NCBI GenBank assembly: GCA_016191955.1
Contig: JACPVC010000370.1
Coordinates: 1 to 48,758 of the forward strand
Source: Chloroflexota bacterium
Lineage (GTDB): Bacteria; Chloroflexota; Anaerolineae; Anaerolineales; Villigracilaceae
Direction of reading: 5' to 3'
DNA length: 48,758 bases
Below the pieces are notes generated by a model. That model was not told the DNA's origin and made no database searches. It worked only from the letters and a program-made list of their open reading frames with translations. The position numbers and the translations under genes are program-made. Shown here piece after piece: positions 1 through 7,817 of this stretch. Numbering within the stretch: position 1 is the stretch's first letter; each line of letters begins with the position of its first letter.

Positions 1-207
1 ATCGAATACAACATCCACGGCATTCACCGATGTAAATACCACCCAGGCATAACAATGCAATTGATCGAATGCCTTATCCAAAGCAATATTATTTTCAATG
101 GGGCGGATTTCGATCACAGGGAAATAAATCGGCTCAAAGCCAGCGGTGCGCAAGGCTTCGCCAAAATATTCTGATTGCGGACGGGGACGAGTGATGAGGA
201 CTTTCAT
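1..207 (-). CDS. hemD: Uroporphyrinogen-III synthase, N-terminal part (cut by window edge)
   Basis: Reading leftwards from an ATG at 205-207, the reverse strand is open to the window edge. It begins MKVLITRPRPQSEYF, continues with a VIEIRPI segment and then FTSVNAVD. This is the HemD start pattern: a first beta strand followed by TRP, and a later FTS-N motif near residue 60. HemD closes and inverts ring D of hydroxymethylbilane to give uroporphyrinogen III in the cytoplasm. It lies 11 bp after hemC and so belongs to a hemA-hemC-hemD operon. Only about 69 residues are visible, so the product is assigned by start pattern and context together. Confidence 0.85.
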   Translation of the reverse strand, partial: MKVLITRPRPQSEYFGEALRTAGFEPIYFPVIEIRPIENNIALDKAFDQLHCYAWVVFTSVNAVDVVFD

Positions 208-218
208 GGAGAAAGAGA

Positions 219-1148
219 TTAGGGATTGGAGATTGGGAGGATTGAGAGAATTTCGTTTGCGCCTTCAGCCAGTGCCTGTTGCGCGAGTTGATGACCAAGC
301 AGGCGGGAATCCGATCCCCGACCTGTGACCTGGATTTTCCTCGTTCCATCTGGCGAGATCACCAAGCCAGTGAGTTCTATCTCTAATCTCCAATCTCCAA
401 TTCTCCGCGCATACGCTGCCACAGGCACAGCACACCCACCTCCCAAGCCTTGAAGGAAGGCGCGTTCGGCAGTAACCGCTTTGCGTGTGGATTCATCTTC
501 GAGTTTGGCGAGCAATTCGAGGGTAGTCTGATCGTCGGTTCGGCATTGGATGGCGAGAGCACCTTGCCCAGGAGCAGGGAGCATGACCTCGAGCGAGAGC
601 CACTCCGTGACATGAGAGTCCAAACCCAAACGAGTCAATCCTGCACCTGCGAGAATGATCGCGTCGTATTGACCGTCCAAGGCTTTGCGCAGGCGGGTAT
701 CCACGTTGCCGCGCAGGGATTCGGTCTTAATGTCTGGGCGGAGGGAAAGGATCTGGGCAGCGCGGCGCAGGCTCGAGGTCCCGACAGAGGCGCCCTTCGG
801 AAGCGTGGAAACGGTATATCCATTCGCAGAAATCAGCGCATCACGCACTTCCGCGCGGGCGGGGATGCATCCAACAGTTAATCCCGCAGGGTTTTCAACG
901 GGCAGGTCTTTGAGCGAATGTACCGCGCAGTGGACTTCTCCATTGAGTAGTTCGGATTCAAGCTCCTGCGTGAAGAGTCCCTTACCGCCAATTTCGGGCA
1001 GCGGCTTATCTAAAATTTTGTCGCCTTGCGTGGTGATGACCTTTTCTTCGCATTGAAGATTCGGGTGCAGCTTTTGCAGGGCGTTGATGACCCATTGGGT
1101 TTGCCAACGGGCGAGCGCGGAGGGACGGGTGGCGAAGGTTAGTTTCAT
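219..1148 (-). CDS. hemC: Porphobilinogen deaminase (hydroxymethylbilane synthase)
   Basis: The 309-aa product has family-typical length. It polymerises four porphobilinogen units into hydroxymethylbilane. Visible family marks are ATRPSALARWQ at the N-terminus, GGKGLFTQELE (residues 54-64), HSLKDLP (77-83), GTSSLRR (123-129), the RGNVDTRL segment (146-153) and LPAPGQGALA (190-199). The cofactor-attachment cysteine is C239 in GGGCAVPVA. It starts 2 bp downstream of hemA and precedes hemD. Residues 248-261 and the last few residues are encoded by stretches that resemble each other in inverted orientation (see findings), so the C-terminal lobe may carry repeat-derived residues. The function call is firm. 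Confidence 0.96.
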   Translation of the reverse strand: MKLTFATRPSALARWQTQWVINALQKLHPNLQCEEKVITTQGDKILDKPLPEIGGKGLFTQELESELLNGEVHCAVHSLKDLPVENPAGLTVGCIPARAEVRDALISANGYTVSTLPKGASVGTSSLRRAAQILSLRPDIKTESLRGNVDTRLRKALDGQYDAIILAGAGLTRLGLDSHVTEWLSLEVMLPAPGQGALAIQCRTDDQTTLELLAKLEDESTRKAVTAERAFLQGLGGGCAVPVAAYARRIGDWRLEIELTGLVISPDGTRKIQVTGRGSDSRLLGHQLAQQALAEGANEILSILPISNP

Positions 1149-1150
1149 TT

Positions 1151-2452
1151 TTAATCAGCTGCGGTGGATGTGGGATAGGCGTGCTCATCGGACAAGTTGA
1201 AGAGCGCGCGCACGACTGCCGCGTATTCAGACGCGCGAGACGTGCCCGCTTCGGCACGTAAGCGGTTGGTTGGGGTGTGCAAAATTTGCTTGACCAACGC
1301 CTGAGTCATAGCTTCGATTCGGCTGCGCTCGGTCTCGGTCAGGTCGGGCAGGCGGCGCAACGTTTTTTCGAGCATTTCCAGGCGGATGCTTTCGGCATGT
1401 TGACGGATGTCGGCGATGATGGGGATCATCTCCAACGATTTAAGATACTCTGAAAATTCTGCGGTCTCTTCATCGAGAATGGCATGTACTTGGGGCACTT
1501 CTGCCATGCGTTCGGCAAGCGCGCCTTCGAGTTTTTCATTCAGGTTATCAATGTCGTGCAGTTTGACGTGGGGGATAAGTGCGGCATCGGGGTCGATGTC
1601 GCGCGGCACGGCAATGTCGATCAACACGAGCGGACGCTGTGCGCGTTTTTGCATGGCTTCCTTGACCTTCTCCGCAGACAGAATCAAATGCGGCGCACCC
1701 GTGGACGAGATAAGAATATCTGCCGAGAGCAGTGCAGATTCAAGATTTTCAAACGTTGTGATGTCTGCCCCCCAACGATCGGCGATGGCGTGAGCGCGTT
1801 CCAGCGTGCGGTTGACCACAAGGATCTTTTGCACGCCGCGTTTGCGTAAAGCTTCCACTGCTAGTTCCGCCATTTCACCCGCGCCAAGGATAACAACCTG
1901 CGCTTCGTCGATGGGATGGACGACTCGCTCCGCCAGCGATGCAGCCAGCGACGAGACCGAAGCAGGGTTACGGCTGATGTGTGTTTCGGTACGGGCGCGT
2001 TTGCCCGCATGAATTGCGGATTGGAAAAGTCGGTTCAATACGGGACCCGCCATATTTTGTCCGCGTGAGAGTTCCAGCGCACGGACGATTTGCCCCAAGA
2101 TTTGCGGCTCGCCGATGACGAGCGAGTCAAGTCCCGCGGCGACATCGAAGAGATGGCGAGCGGCGGTCACTTCCTTGAAACGATACAAATGCGAGTGGAA
2201 TTGCTCCACAGGCACGCCGCTCACTTCCGACAAAAAAGCCTCCAGGTCGGTGAATGTCAACTGATTGGAGGCGGCATACAGCTCAACTCGATTACAGGTT
2301 GAGATGATGACAAGTTCGGAAATGGCTTTGTCAAGCTGCCCACATGAGAGACGGCTTAACGCGGTGCTGACAACTTCTTCTTCAAGCGACAGTTTTTCTC
2401 TTAAGTTGATCGGAGCAGTGGTGTGATTGAGACCGATGGAGAGGATGTTCAT
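1151..2452 (-). CDS. hemA: Glutamyl-tRNA reductase
   Basis: The protein is about 433 aa from the ATG at 2450-2452, which gives the standard start MNILSIGLNHTTAPI. An ATG 30 bp further upstream would add ten residues not typical of the family. It reduces glutamyl-tRNA to glutamate-1-semialdehyde, the first committed step of C5-pathway heme synthesis. The catalytic cysteine is C53 in STCNRVELY. An NADPH-binding segment (VVILGAGEMAELA) and a C-terminal dimerisation helix region are present. It is the first gene of hemA-hemC-hemD. No convincing ribosome site was seen before either start. Divergent to it lies a repeat-rich gap. Confidence 0.96.
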   Translation of the reverse strand: MNILSIGLNHTTAPINLREKLSLEEEVVSTALSRLSCGQLDKAISELVIISTCNRVELYAASNQLTFTDLEAFLSEVSGVPVEQFHSHLYRFKEVTAARHLFDVAAGLDSLVIGEPQILGQIVRALELSRGQNMAGPVLNRLFQSAIHAGKRARTETHISRNPASVSSLAASLAERVVHPIDEAQVVILGAGEMAELAVEALRKRGVQKILVVNRTLERAHAIADRWGADITTFENLESALLSADILISSTGAPHLILSAEKVKEAMQKRAQRPLVLIDIAVPRDIDPDAALIPHVKLHDIDNLNEKLEGALAERMAEVPQVHAILDEETAEFSEYLKSLEMIPIIADIRQHAESIRLEMLEKTLRRLPDLTETERSRIEAMTQALVKQILHTPTNRLRAEAGTSRASEYAAVVRALFNLSDEHAYPTSTAAD

Positions 2453-2658
2453 GTGTGATGGCTTATTAAAAAGATGTTTCAACTATATAGCCGACACGTT
2501 TCATCCACCAGATGGGTTTATAAAGAATTCAGTGAGCAATGAATGAGAACTTGAGATTTTTGGTTCTACATGGTTGCCTAAATTTGCAGATTTGTGCTTT
2601 TTATCATACGTGTGAAGATGAATGTCATTCATGCAAGCTGGGGTAGTTGTCTCATTAA

Positions 2659-2881
2659 CTGATGTTACGCGATTTCTACTTTCTTGCATCCCTTGCCCTT
2701 CGACTGTGCTTCTCCCGCTCGTAGTCGAAGCGCAAGTGCGTAACAGTGTGCAAGCAAAGGTTGTCAGCATCTCTGCTCAAGCCGCCGTCCTCGGCGGCGT
2801 TTTATGAGGGAAATCCCGCGCCGAGGACGGCGCTGGGAGCATATTACCTGACATGTTTTGCTTGCACACGCGTAACATTAG
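2659..2881. mobile_element. MITE-like element, copy 1 (TTACGC termini)
   Basis: The left end reads CTGATGTTACGC and the right end is the near-perfect inverse, GCGTAACATTAG. The 7 bp outside each end are TCATTAA (left) and TCACTAA (right), which fits a 7-bp target duplication with one change. The interior has no transposase. It holds a TTCGACT/AGTCGAA inverted repeat and the hairpin unit at 2775-2844. The same termini occur at 10720-10893 and 25983-26155. Confidence 0.65.
2775..2844. repeat. GC-rich hairpin repeat unit (third copy of the 7570-7763 family)
   Basis: The arms GCCGCCGTCCTCGGCGGCG and GCGCCGAGGACGGCGC flank a short spacer (TTTTATGAGGGAAATCCC). The order of motifs (GCTCAAG, arm, T-run, GAGG, arm, GGAGC) matches the two tandem units at 7570-7763, with CTC in place of CCC in the arm. 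It lies inside the MITE-like element 2659-2881. Confidence 0.7.
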
Positions 2882-2940
2882 TCACTAATTGCTTTGACCT
2901 GCACAGTTATAATAACGAGATAGGATTCATCACAACCGCC

Positions 2941-3342
2941 ATGCATAAAGCCCATTTCATTTTCTACGTGAAAGATCAAGCCGGGAGCACAGCCTTCTAT
3001 ACGCGAGTACTGAACCGTGAGCCGTCCCTGCACGTGCCGGGAATGACCGAATTCCATCTATCCGCTGATTGCATTTTGGGACTCATGCCACGAACGGGGA
3101 TCAAGCATTTGCTGGGGGCGCGCCTGCCCGACCCTGAAGAAGGCAATGGCGTCCCTCGCGCCGAACTATACCTGCTGGTCGACGAGCCGCAAACCTACCA
3201 CGAGCGCGCGCTCGCCGCCGGTGCGACCGAGTTAAGCGAATTGACCGTGCGAGACTGGGGACATCGCGCTGCCTACAGCCTCGACCCCGATGGTCATGTT
3301 TTAGTGTTTGCAGAACTGCTCGAATCTGCCGAAGAGATATAG
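2941..3342 (+). CDS. VOC-superfamily (glyoxalase/bleomycin-resistance fold) protein
   Basis: The 133-aa protein begins MHKAHFIFYVKDQAGSTAFY at the ATG at 2941. This fits the first beta-alpha unit of a VOC module. The family's second half is seen in AELYLLVDEPQTYHERALAAGA and in the closing DWGHRAAYSLDPDGHVLVFAEL. Possible metal ligands are H3 or H5, H114 in GHRAAY and the final glutamate of VFAEL. The substrate cannot be told from the sequence; members include glyoxalases, dioxygenases and antibiotic-binding proteins. The open frame extends upstream into the repeat, but the family pattern fixes the start here. The next gene is 14 bp downstream. Confidence 0.8.
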   Translation: MHKAHFIFYVKDQAGSTAFYTRVLNREPSLHVPGMTEFHLSADCILGLMPRTGIKHLLGARLPDPEEGNGVPRAELYLLVDEPQTYHERALAAGATELSELTVRDWGHRAAYSLDPDGHVLVFAELLESAEEI

Positions 3343-3356
3343 AACACAATTACGTT

Positions 3357-3764
3357 ATGCCATTATTAACCAGAACCTTCCTGAAAGCCGCGTTCGTGTA
3401 CCTGATCCTCGCCATGTGTGCGGGGATTCTGCTCGCCCTGCCGGGTGACAATCTCATCTCAGGCTTGTTCCCTGCTTATTTGCACATGCTCACTTTTGGC
3501 TGGCTATCGCAATTGATCTTCGGCGTGGCATTGTGGATGTTCCCCAAATTCAACAGTGACAAACCCCGCGGTTACGAATGGATCGGCTGGGTCACATTCA
3601 TTTCCCTCAATGCCGGTCTGGCCTTGCGCATTATCTTTGAGCCACTCCAAAGCATCAAGCCATCCTTGTTCGGCGGTTGGATGCTTGTGACGGCGGCAAT
3701 TTTGCAATGGCTTGCGAGCATTGCTTTTGCGATCAACACGTCGCCCCGCGTGCGGGAGAAATAA
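3357..3764 (+). CDS. Small four-helix membrane protein, possible heme-binding (paralogue 1)
   Basis: The 135-aa protein has four predicted membrane segments. The segment AYLHMLTFGWLSQLIFGVA followed by WMFPKF contains H43. The pattern His-x4-Gly-Trp followed by Phe-Gly-Val-Ala and a Pro resembles helices that bind heme in the subunit I superfamily of heme-copper oxidases and NO reductases. That likeness is an inference, and the protein is far too short to be an oxidase. It is followed after 3 bp by a paralogue with the same layout. No enzymatic role can be assigned. Confidence 0.7.
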   Translation: MPLLTRTFLKAAFVYLILAMCAGILLALPGDNLISGLFPAYLHMLTFGWLSQLIFGVALWMFPKFNSDKPRGYEWIGWVTFISLNAGLALRIIFEPLQSIKPSLFGGWMLVTAAILQWLASIAFAINTSPRVREK

Positions 3765-3767
3765 TAG

Positions 3768-4172
3768 ATGCCGCGTCTCAGCATGTACTTTGTCCGCGCC
3801 TCGCTGGTATACCTCACCCTGGCTGCCACGATTGGCGGATTGCTATTGGCAAATAAAGGCATCATGATCTCGCCCGCCATCTGGTCGCTGCTTCCGCTTC
3901 ACATTGAATTCGCCTTCGTAGGCTGGATGATCCAACTGGCAATGGGCGTTGCGTTTTGGATCCTGCCGCGTTTTTCTCACGGGGCGCTGCGCGGCGACGA
4001 ACGATTAAGCTGGCTCGCCATCACTCTGCTCAACACAGGGATTTTCTTGCTTGTACTGCAAAGCCTGCTTGGGTCCGATTGGCTGGCTTTTGCAGGACGA
4101 ATTATGGAATTACTGGCGCTTACAGCCTTCGCCATCGGCAACTGGAAGCGAATCAAACCAATGGGCGCATGA
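3768..4172 (+). CDS. Small four-helix membrane protein, possible heme-binding (paralogue 2)
   Basis: The 134-aa protein has the same architecture as its upstream neighbour: an N-terminal FVRASLVYLTLA helix, then LLPLHIEFAFVGWMIQ with H45, then MGVAFWILPRF and two further helices. The two genes are 3 bp apart and look like a tandem duplication that diverged. The conserved His, Gly-Trp, Gly-Val-Ala and Pro-Arg/Lys-Phe positions are what the two copies share. They may work as a heterodimer; this is inference. A longer out-of-frame reading across 3956-4384 is not a gene. Confidence 0.7.
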   Translation: MPRLSMYFVRASLVYLTLAATIGGLLLANKGIMISPAIWSLLPLHIEFAFVGWMIQLAMGVAFWILPRFSHGALRGDERLSWLAITLLNTGIFLLVLQSLLGSDWLAFAGRIMELLALTAFAIGNWKRIKPMGA

Positions 4173-4384
4173 TCGGGGATGAAGAGCATTCGCTTCTTTC
4201 CGCCCCTCTGCCTGATCCCGTTATCAAAAACATTGGGCTTCGCTGTCAGCGGGGAGCATGCAGGTTCGCGCCGCGCAAGCTCGGGTCCAGAAAGAAGCGC
4301 GGGAAAATAAAATTTCCACACTCTGCAACCAGTCCACATTCAGTTCGTAGAAAAATCATCAAAGCCAAAGGAGTAAAAACAACA

Positions 4385-5026
4385 ATGCAACAACAATCCA
4401 CAAAATCGTCCGTCCAACTTGGCTTCTGGTCGTCTGCCGTTGTCATGCTGATGATCGCGCTGTTCTTCTTCTCGCTGGTCATCGGCAACCAGAGCCTGAT
4501 GTTCGCTTCGTCGTTCCTGCTCGCGCCCGCCTTCGTGGCGATGATGACGAGCATTCACCACTACGCGCCCGCCGAAAAGAAGGTGTGGAGCCAACTCGGC
4601 TTGTCATTTGCCATCATCTACGCGGTGATGTGCGCGCTGACCTATTACATCCAATTGACCTTTGTCGCCAACAACTACCTGCCCGTTGCCGAAGAAGCGG
4701 CTTTACCTTTCGTCTTCATCCCTGGCACACCGCTCTTCGCGCAGGACATGCTCGGTTATGCTTTCATGACTGCCGCCACCCTCGCCGCTGCGCCCGCCTT
4801 CGTTGGCGGAAAATTGGAGAGTTGGATCAAATGGCTGTTCATCTTCCATGCGATTTTGTTCTTGCCCGCCATCGTGATTCCCGCCATACCCATGCCCGTC
4901 AATGAAACAGGCACGGGAGTCGGCAACCTGGTCGGCAGGTATGCCAACATGGTATGGTGTGTTTATTTCGGGACGGCAACGACCCTCGTGACTTTGCTCT
5001 TCAAGCGCATGAAAGAATCGAAATAA
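4385..5026 (+). CDS. Polytopic membrane protein of unknown function
   Basis: The 213-aa product starts at the ATG at 4385, preceded by AAAGGAG at good spacing. About six hydrophobic segments are visible, beginning after a polar QQQSTKSS N-terminus. Notable residues are HH in [13 protein letters not shown] and a conserved-looking [16 protein letters not shown] loop near the C-terminus. I do not recognise the family. It follows the two possible heme-binding membrane proteins after a 212-bp gap that holds no gene, and it is close to a downstream O-methyltransferase, so the four could be co-expressed. Confidence 0.75.
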   Translation: MQQQSTKSSVQLGFWSSAVVMLMIALFFFSLVIGNQSLMFASSFLLAPAFVAMMTSIHHYAPAEKKVWSQLGLSFAIIYAVMCALTYYIQLTFVANNYLPVAEEAALPFVFIPGTPLFAQDMLGYAFMTAATLAAAPAFVGGKLESWIKWLFIFHAILFLPAIVIPAIPMPVNETGTGVGNLVGRYANMVWCVYFGTATTLVTLLFKRMKESK

Positions 5027-5031
5027 AAGAC

Positions 5032-5622
5032 ATGTTCCATACTATCCGCCCATCCATCGTTGAGCGTATGCGCTTTTTGGAGCAACGCGACGCGCAAGAC
5101 CGCGACGATGGCACGCCGCGTATGCAGCGTTTGCGCCAGATCCCGCCCGAGACGGGGAAGTTCATCGCTTTGCTTGCGGCAGGTGCGCCGGAGGGTCGCA
5201 TGATTGAAGTAGGCACAAGCGCCGGTTATTCCACACTCTGGCTCGCGCTTGCGGCAGAAATGCTCAGCAGGCGCATCTCCACTTTTGAAGTGCTGCCGGA
5301 AAAAGTTCAACTGGCACGTGAGACCTTTCAACTGGCGGGCGTGGAGAACTCCGTTGAATTGATCGCAGACGATGCGCGCGAGCATATTGCCAAATACGAC
5401 CAAATTTCCTTTTGCTTTTTGGATGCAGAGAAAGAAGTGTATGGTGAGGTCTATGAAATGGTCATTCCACGCATGGTGAAGGGTGGAATTCTTGTGGCGG
5501 ATAATGCCATTAATCATCGCGAGGCGCTGCAACCCATGCTCGATCGCGCACTGAACGACGAACGCGTGGACGCGTTGATCGTGCCCATTGGTAAAGGGGA
5601 ATTGGTCTGCCGGAAGCTGTAA
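5032..5622 (+). CDS. Class I SAM-dependent O-methyltransferase (COMT-like family)
   Basis: The 196-aa protein from the ATG at 5032 carries [16 protein letters not shown], the SAM-binding motif I. It also has an acidic end to beta-2 (FEVLPEK), a DDAREH motif and [10 protein letters not shown], where the aspartate matches the metal-binding residue of caffeoyl-CoA-type O-methyltransferases. VADNAINH follows in the expected place. The methyl acceptor is unknown. The start is 5 bp after the membrane protein stop. In-frame codons further upstream overlap that gene and are unlikely to be used. Confidence 0.85.
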   Translation: MFHTIRPSIVERMRFLEQRDAQDRDDGTPRMQRLRQIPPETGKFIALLAAGAPEGRMIEVGTSAGYSTLWLALAAEMLSRRISTFEVLPEKVQLARETFQLAGVENSVELIADDAREHIAKYDQISFCFLDAEKEVYGEVYEMVIPRMVKGGILVADNAINHREALQPMLDRALNDERVDALIVPIGKGELVCRKL

Positions 5623-5635
5623 GAGTTCCAACTCG

Positions 5636-6493
5636 ATGGATCAATCTGAAATCTTTACGCAATATCATTCTCTATTGTTTTCCATCGCCTATCGCATGTT
5701 AGGCAGCGCGATGGAAGCGGAGGATATGGTTCAGGAGGCGTTTTTGCGCTGGCACAATGCGGCTGATGCCGTCATAGAGTCTCCGAAAGCGTATCTCACA
5801 ACCGTCATCACGCGGCTGTGTATTGACCATTTACGCCTTGCGCGGGTAAAACGCGAGGAATACATTGGTCCCTGGCTTCCTGAGCCGCTTTTCGTTGACC
5901 CGGCTCAGGATATAGGCAAAGGTATCGAAGCCCACGAATCGCTTTCATTGGCTTTTCTATTGCTCATGGAAAGCCTCACGCCAATGGAGCGCGCGGTCTT
6001 CCTGTTGCATGAGGTCTTTGCCTACAGCCATACCGAGATTGCGGCAATGGTCGAGCAGAGCGAAGCCAACTGCCGCCAAATCCTGCATCGGGCGAAGCAT
6101 TCACTTGAGAGGAATAAACGCCACATTCAGGTATCGCCCGAGGATCAGAAGAGATTATTCTCCCAGTTTCTTCAAGCGAGTGCGAATGGGGATGTGCAGG
6201 GGCTACTGTCCATGTTGGCAGACGATATTACGCTGTATTCCGACGGAGGCTTCGCGCGGCGTCCGATTTATGGCTCGAAAAATGTGGCGAACTTCATTTT
6301 CGGATTGCTTCGCAAGGCTTCCCCGGGTTTGGAGCTAGTCGTTTCAGAAGTGAATGCTCAGCCTGCACTCCTCTGCTATGTAGATGGAAATCTTTTCGGC
6401 GTGCTGACGCTGCATGTCTCTGCGAGCAAGGTCAAGGATGTGTACTTTCAGTTAAACCCGCAAAAACTCACTACAATTCCACCGCGTTCGTAA
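5636..6493 (+). CDS. ECF41-type RNA polymerase sigma factor with SnoaL-like C-terminal domain (SigJ-like)
   Basis: The 285-aa protein starts at MDQSEIFTQYHSLLFSIAYRM. Region 2 (GSAMEAEDMVQEAFLRW) and region 4 (LTPMERAVFLLHEVFAYSHTEIA) are clear. After about residue 165 there is a SnoaL-like domain with the YSDGG motif and, near the end, NPQKL, a close variant of the NPDKL motif that marks ECF41 factors. In that family the C-terminal domain tunes core RNA polymerase binding in place of an anti-sigma factor. ECF41 genes usually sit beside the redox or modification enzyme they control; the neighbours here are the O-methyltransferase and the alpha/beta hydrolase. Confidence 0.9.
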   Translation: MDQSEIFTQYHSLLFSIAYRMLGSAMEAEDMVQEAFLRWHNAADAVIESPKAYLTTVITRLCIDHLRLARVKREEYIGPWLPEPLFVDPAQDIGKGIEAHESLSLAFLLLMESLTPMERAVFLLHEVFAYSHTEIAAMVEQSEANCRQILHRAKHSLERNKRHIQVSPEDQKRLFSQFLQASANGDVQGLLSMLADDITLYSDGGFARRPIYGSKNVANFIFGLLRKASPGLELVVSEVNAQPALLCYVDGNLFGVLTLHVSASKVKDVYFQLNPQKLTTIPPRS

Positions 6494-6552
6494 TAGCCTG
6501 TCACAAAAGATGGGGGATATCCGTCTTCTGTTATGAAAAGGAGACACAATCA

Positions 6553-7542
6553 ATGGTTAAGAATAGATCGAAGTTTACGAAGTGGGTATTTATCTGGTTG
6601 ATTGCCAGCCTGGTTCTTTCTACAGGCTGGCAATCTCTTGCAAGCGCCGCTGACCTAAAAAGGTATCCGCCGCCGGGTCAGATGGTAGATGTAGGGGGGC
6701 ATCACCTGCATATCCATTGCATGGGAACTGGCGAACTAACAGTTATATTGGAGGCGGGGATGAGCGGCTGGTCTACAGATTGGGTTTTGGTGCAGCCGGA
6801 GATCGCAAAAATAACCCGCGTGTGTGCCTATGACCGCGCAGGTTACGGCTGGAGCGAGGCGGGGCTCGGTCCGCGCGACAGCCGGCAGGTGGCGACTGAA
6901 CTGCATGTTTTGCTGTCTGAGTCTGGAATTGACGGCGACATCATTTTGGTTGGGCATTCGCTCGGCGGGTTGTTTGCTCAATATTACGCGTGGACTTACC
7001 CACAGCAAATTGCCGGGATCGTTCTGGTTGACTCTGTCCACCCTGAACAATCTCTACGAATGAAGGAAGATGTGCGTAAAAAGTATGAGGGGAATTTGAA
7101 GACACTGACCTTGATGACAAGTGTCCTTGCACCAACGGGTTTGCTTCGGCTGGCGGGTCAATCTGAGACGATCATTGCTGGCAAATTACCGGATGAATAT
7201 CAAGATATGGTCCGGTCGCTGGGCTTTCAATCGAAGGCATACCAAGCTTTGAATGAAGAAATGGCTTCGTTTGAACAGAGTCAGGCTGAGGTCCAGGATT
7301 CTGAGGCGCTTCTCGATATCCCCCTGGCTGTGATTAGTTCATCATCCCTTCAGGATTTTCCGCCGGGTTTTTCGGGAGACTACATGAAGAATCTTTGGGA
7401 TGAATTGCAGACTGATCTGAATAAATCAGCTACGCTGCCACAGGTCGTTGCTGTAAATGGCGGGCACTATATCCACATCGATCAGCCGGAGTTGGTTATC
7501 CAGGCGGTCACAAAAATGGTGAACGCGCTTCAGGGAAAATGA
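6553..7542 (+). CDS. Exported alpha/beta hydrolase
   Basis: The 329-aa protein starts at the ATG at 6553 behind AAAAGGAGA. An N-terminal signal or anchor helix (WVFIWLIASLVLSTGW) precedes the hydrolase domain. The nucleophile is S136 in GHSLGG. The oxyanion and acid regions follow (LVDSVHPEQ, then a lid region of about 60 residues), and the likely catalytic histidine is H305 in NGGHYIH. The substrate is unknown; soluble relatives include esterases and haloperoxidase-like enzymes. It ends next to the 99-bp tandem repeats. It could be in the ECF41 regulon because it is directly downstream, but that is inference. Confidence 0.85.
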   Translation: MVKNRSKFTKWVFIWLIASLVLSTGWQSLASAADLKRYPPPGQMVDVGGHHLHIHCMGTGELTVILEAGMSGWSTDWVLVQPEIAKITRVCAYDRAGYGWSEAGLGPRDSRQVATELHVLLSESGIDGDIILVGHSLGGLFAQYYAWTYPQQIAGIVLVDSVHPEQSLRMKEDVRKKYEGNLKTLTLMTSVLAPTGLLRLAGQSETIIAGKLPDEYQDMVRSLGFQSKAYQALNEEMASFEQSQAEVQDSEALLDIPLAVISSSSLQDFPPGFSGDYMKNLWDELQTDLNKSATLPQVVAVNGGHYIHIDQPELVIQAVTKMVNALQGK

Positions 7543-7817
7543 AAGCAAGCGAAAAAAGATTTCAAAGAACAGCGCGGGAGTTCATGGTGCGCTCAAGCTG
7601 CCGTCCCCGGCGGCGTTTTTCCGAGGAACCCTTGCGCCGGGGACGGCGCAAGGAGCTATTTGTAAGAGCAGCACGGGAGTTCATGATGCGCTCAAGCCGC
7701 CGTCCCCGGCGGCGTTTTTCCGAGGAACCCTTGCGCTGGGGACAGCGTAAGGAGCTATTTGTATTTTTACGGTAGAGAAGCCTGCTTCATGTTTTGTAGG
7801 ATAGCTTTCTGTTTGGT
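7543..7817. other. Gene-free gap dominated by tandem repeats
   Basis: These 275 bp separate convergent genes. Almost all of it is the two-unit tandem repeat at 7570-7763. A 78-codon open frame runs through both units because the period is divisible by three. Its translation is Arg-rich and is simply the repeat read twice, so it is not called as a gene. Confidence 0.7.
7570..7763. repeat. Two-copy 99-bp tandem repeat with GC-rich hairpins
   Basis: Unit A (7570-7668) and unit B (7669-7763) are direct repeats differing at only a few positions. Each holds CGGGAGTTCATG, then an arm (GCCGTCCCCGGCGGCG), a T-run, GAGGAACCCTTGCGC and the complementary arm (CGCCGGGGACGGCGC in A, weaker in B), then GGAGCTATTTGTA. 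The inverted arms would form strong stem-loops between two convergent genes and could act as bidirectional terminators. A related unit is at 2775-2844. Confidence 0.8.

Larger units (their letters stand above)
2483..2940. other. Repeat-filled intergenic region between hemA and the VOC gene
   Basis: These 458 bp separate divergently transcribed genes, so both promoters should lie here. No convincing gene is present. Most of the right half is a 223-bp element with inverted termini (2659-2881), which itself contains a GC-rich hairpin unit also found at 7570-7763. The short open frames seen here are translations of the repeats. Confidence 0.7.

Noticed and set aside
3956..4384. Upstream extension of the membrane protein gene that starts at 4385
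   Set aside because: It overlaps the paralogue gene in another frame and has no hydrophobic or family pattern. The ATG at 4385 has a strong AAAGGAG site.
4963..5631. Minus-strand 222-codon open frame opposite the O-methyltransferase
   Set aside because: It mirrors a plus-strand gene with clear SAM motifs, and its own translation has no family pattern.
7539..7775. A 78-codon open frame overlapping the hydrolase stop by ATGA
   Set aside because: The translation is the 99-bp repeat read twice, Arg-rich with no family pattern. The open frame follows from a period divisible by three.
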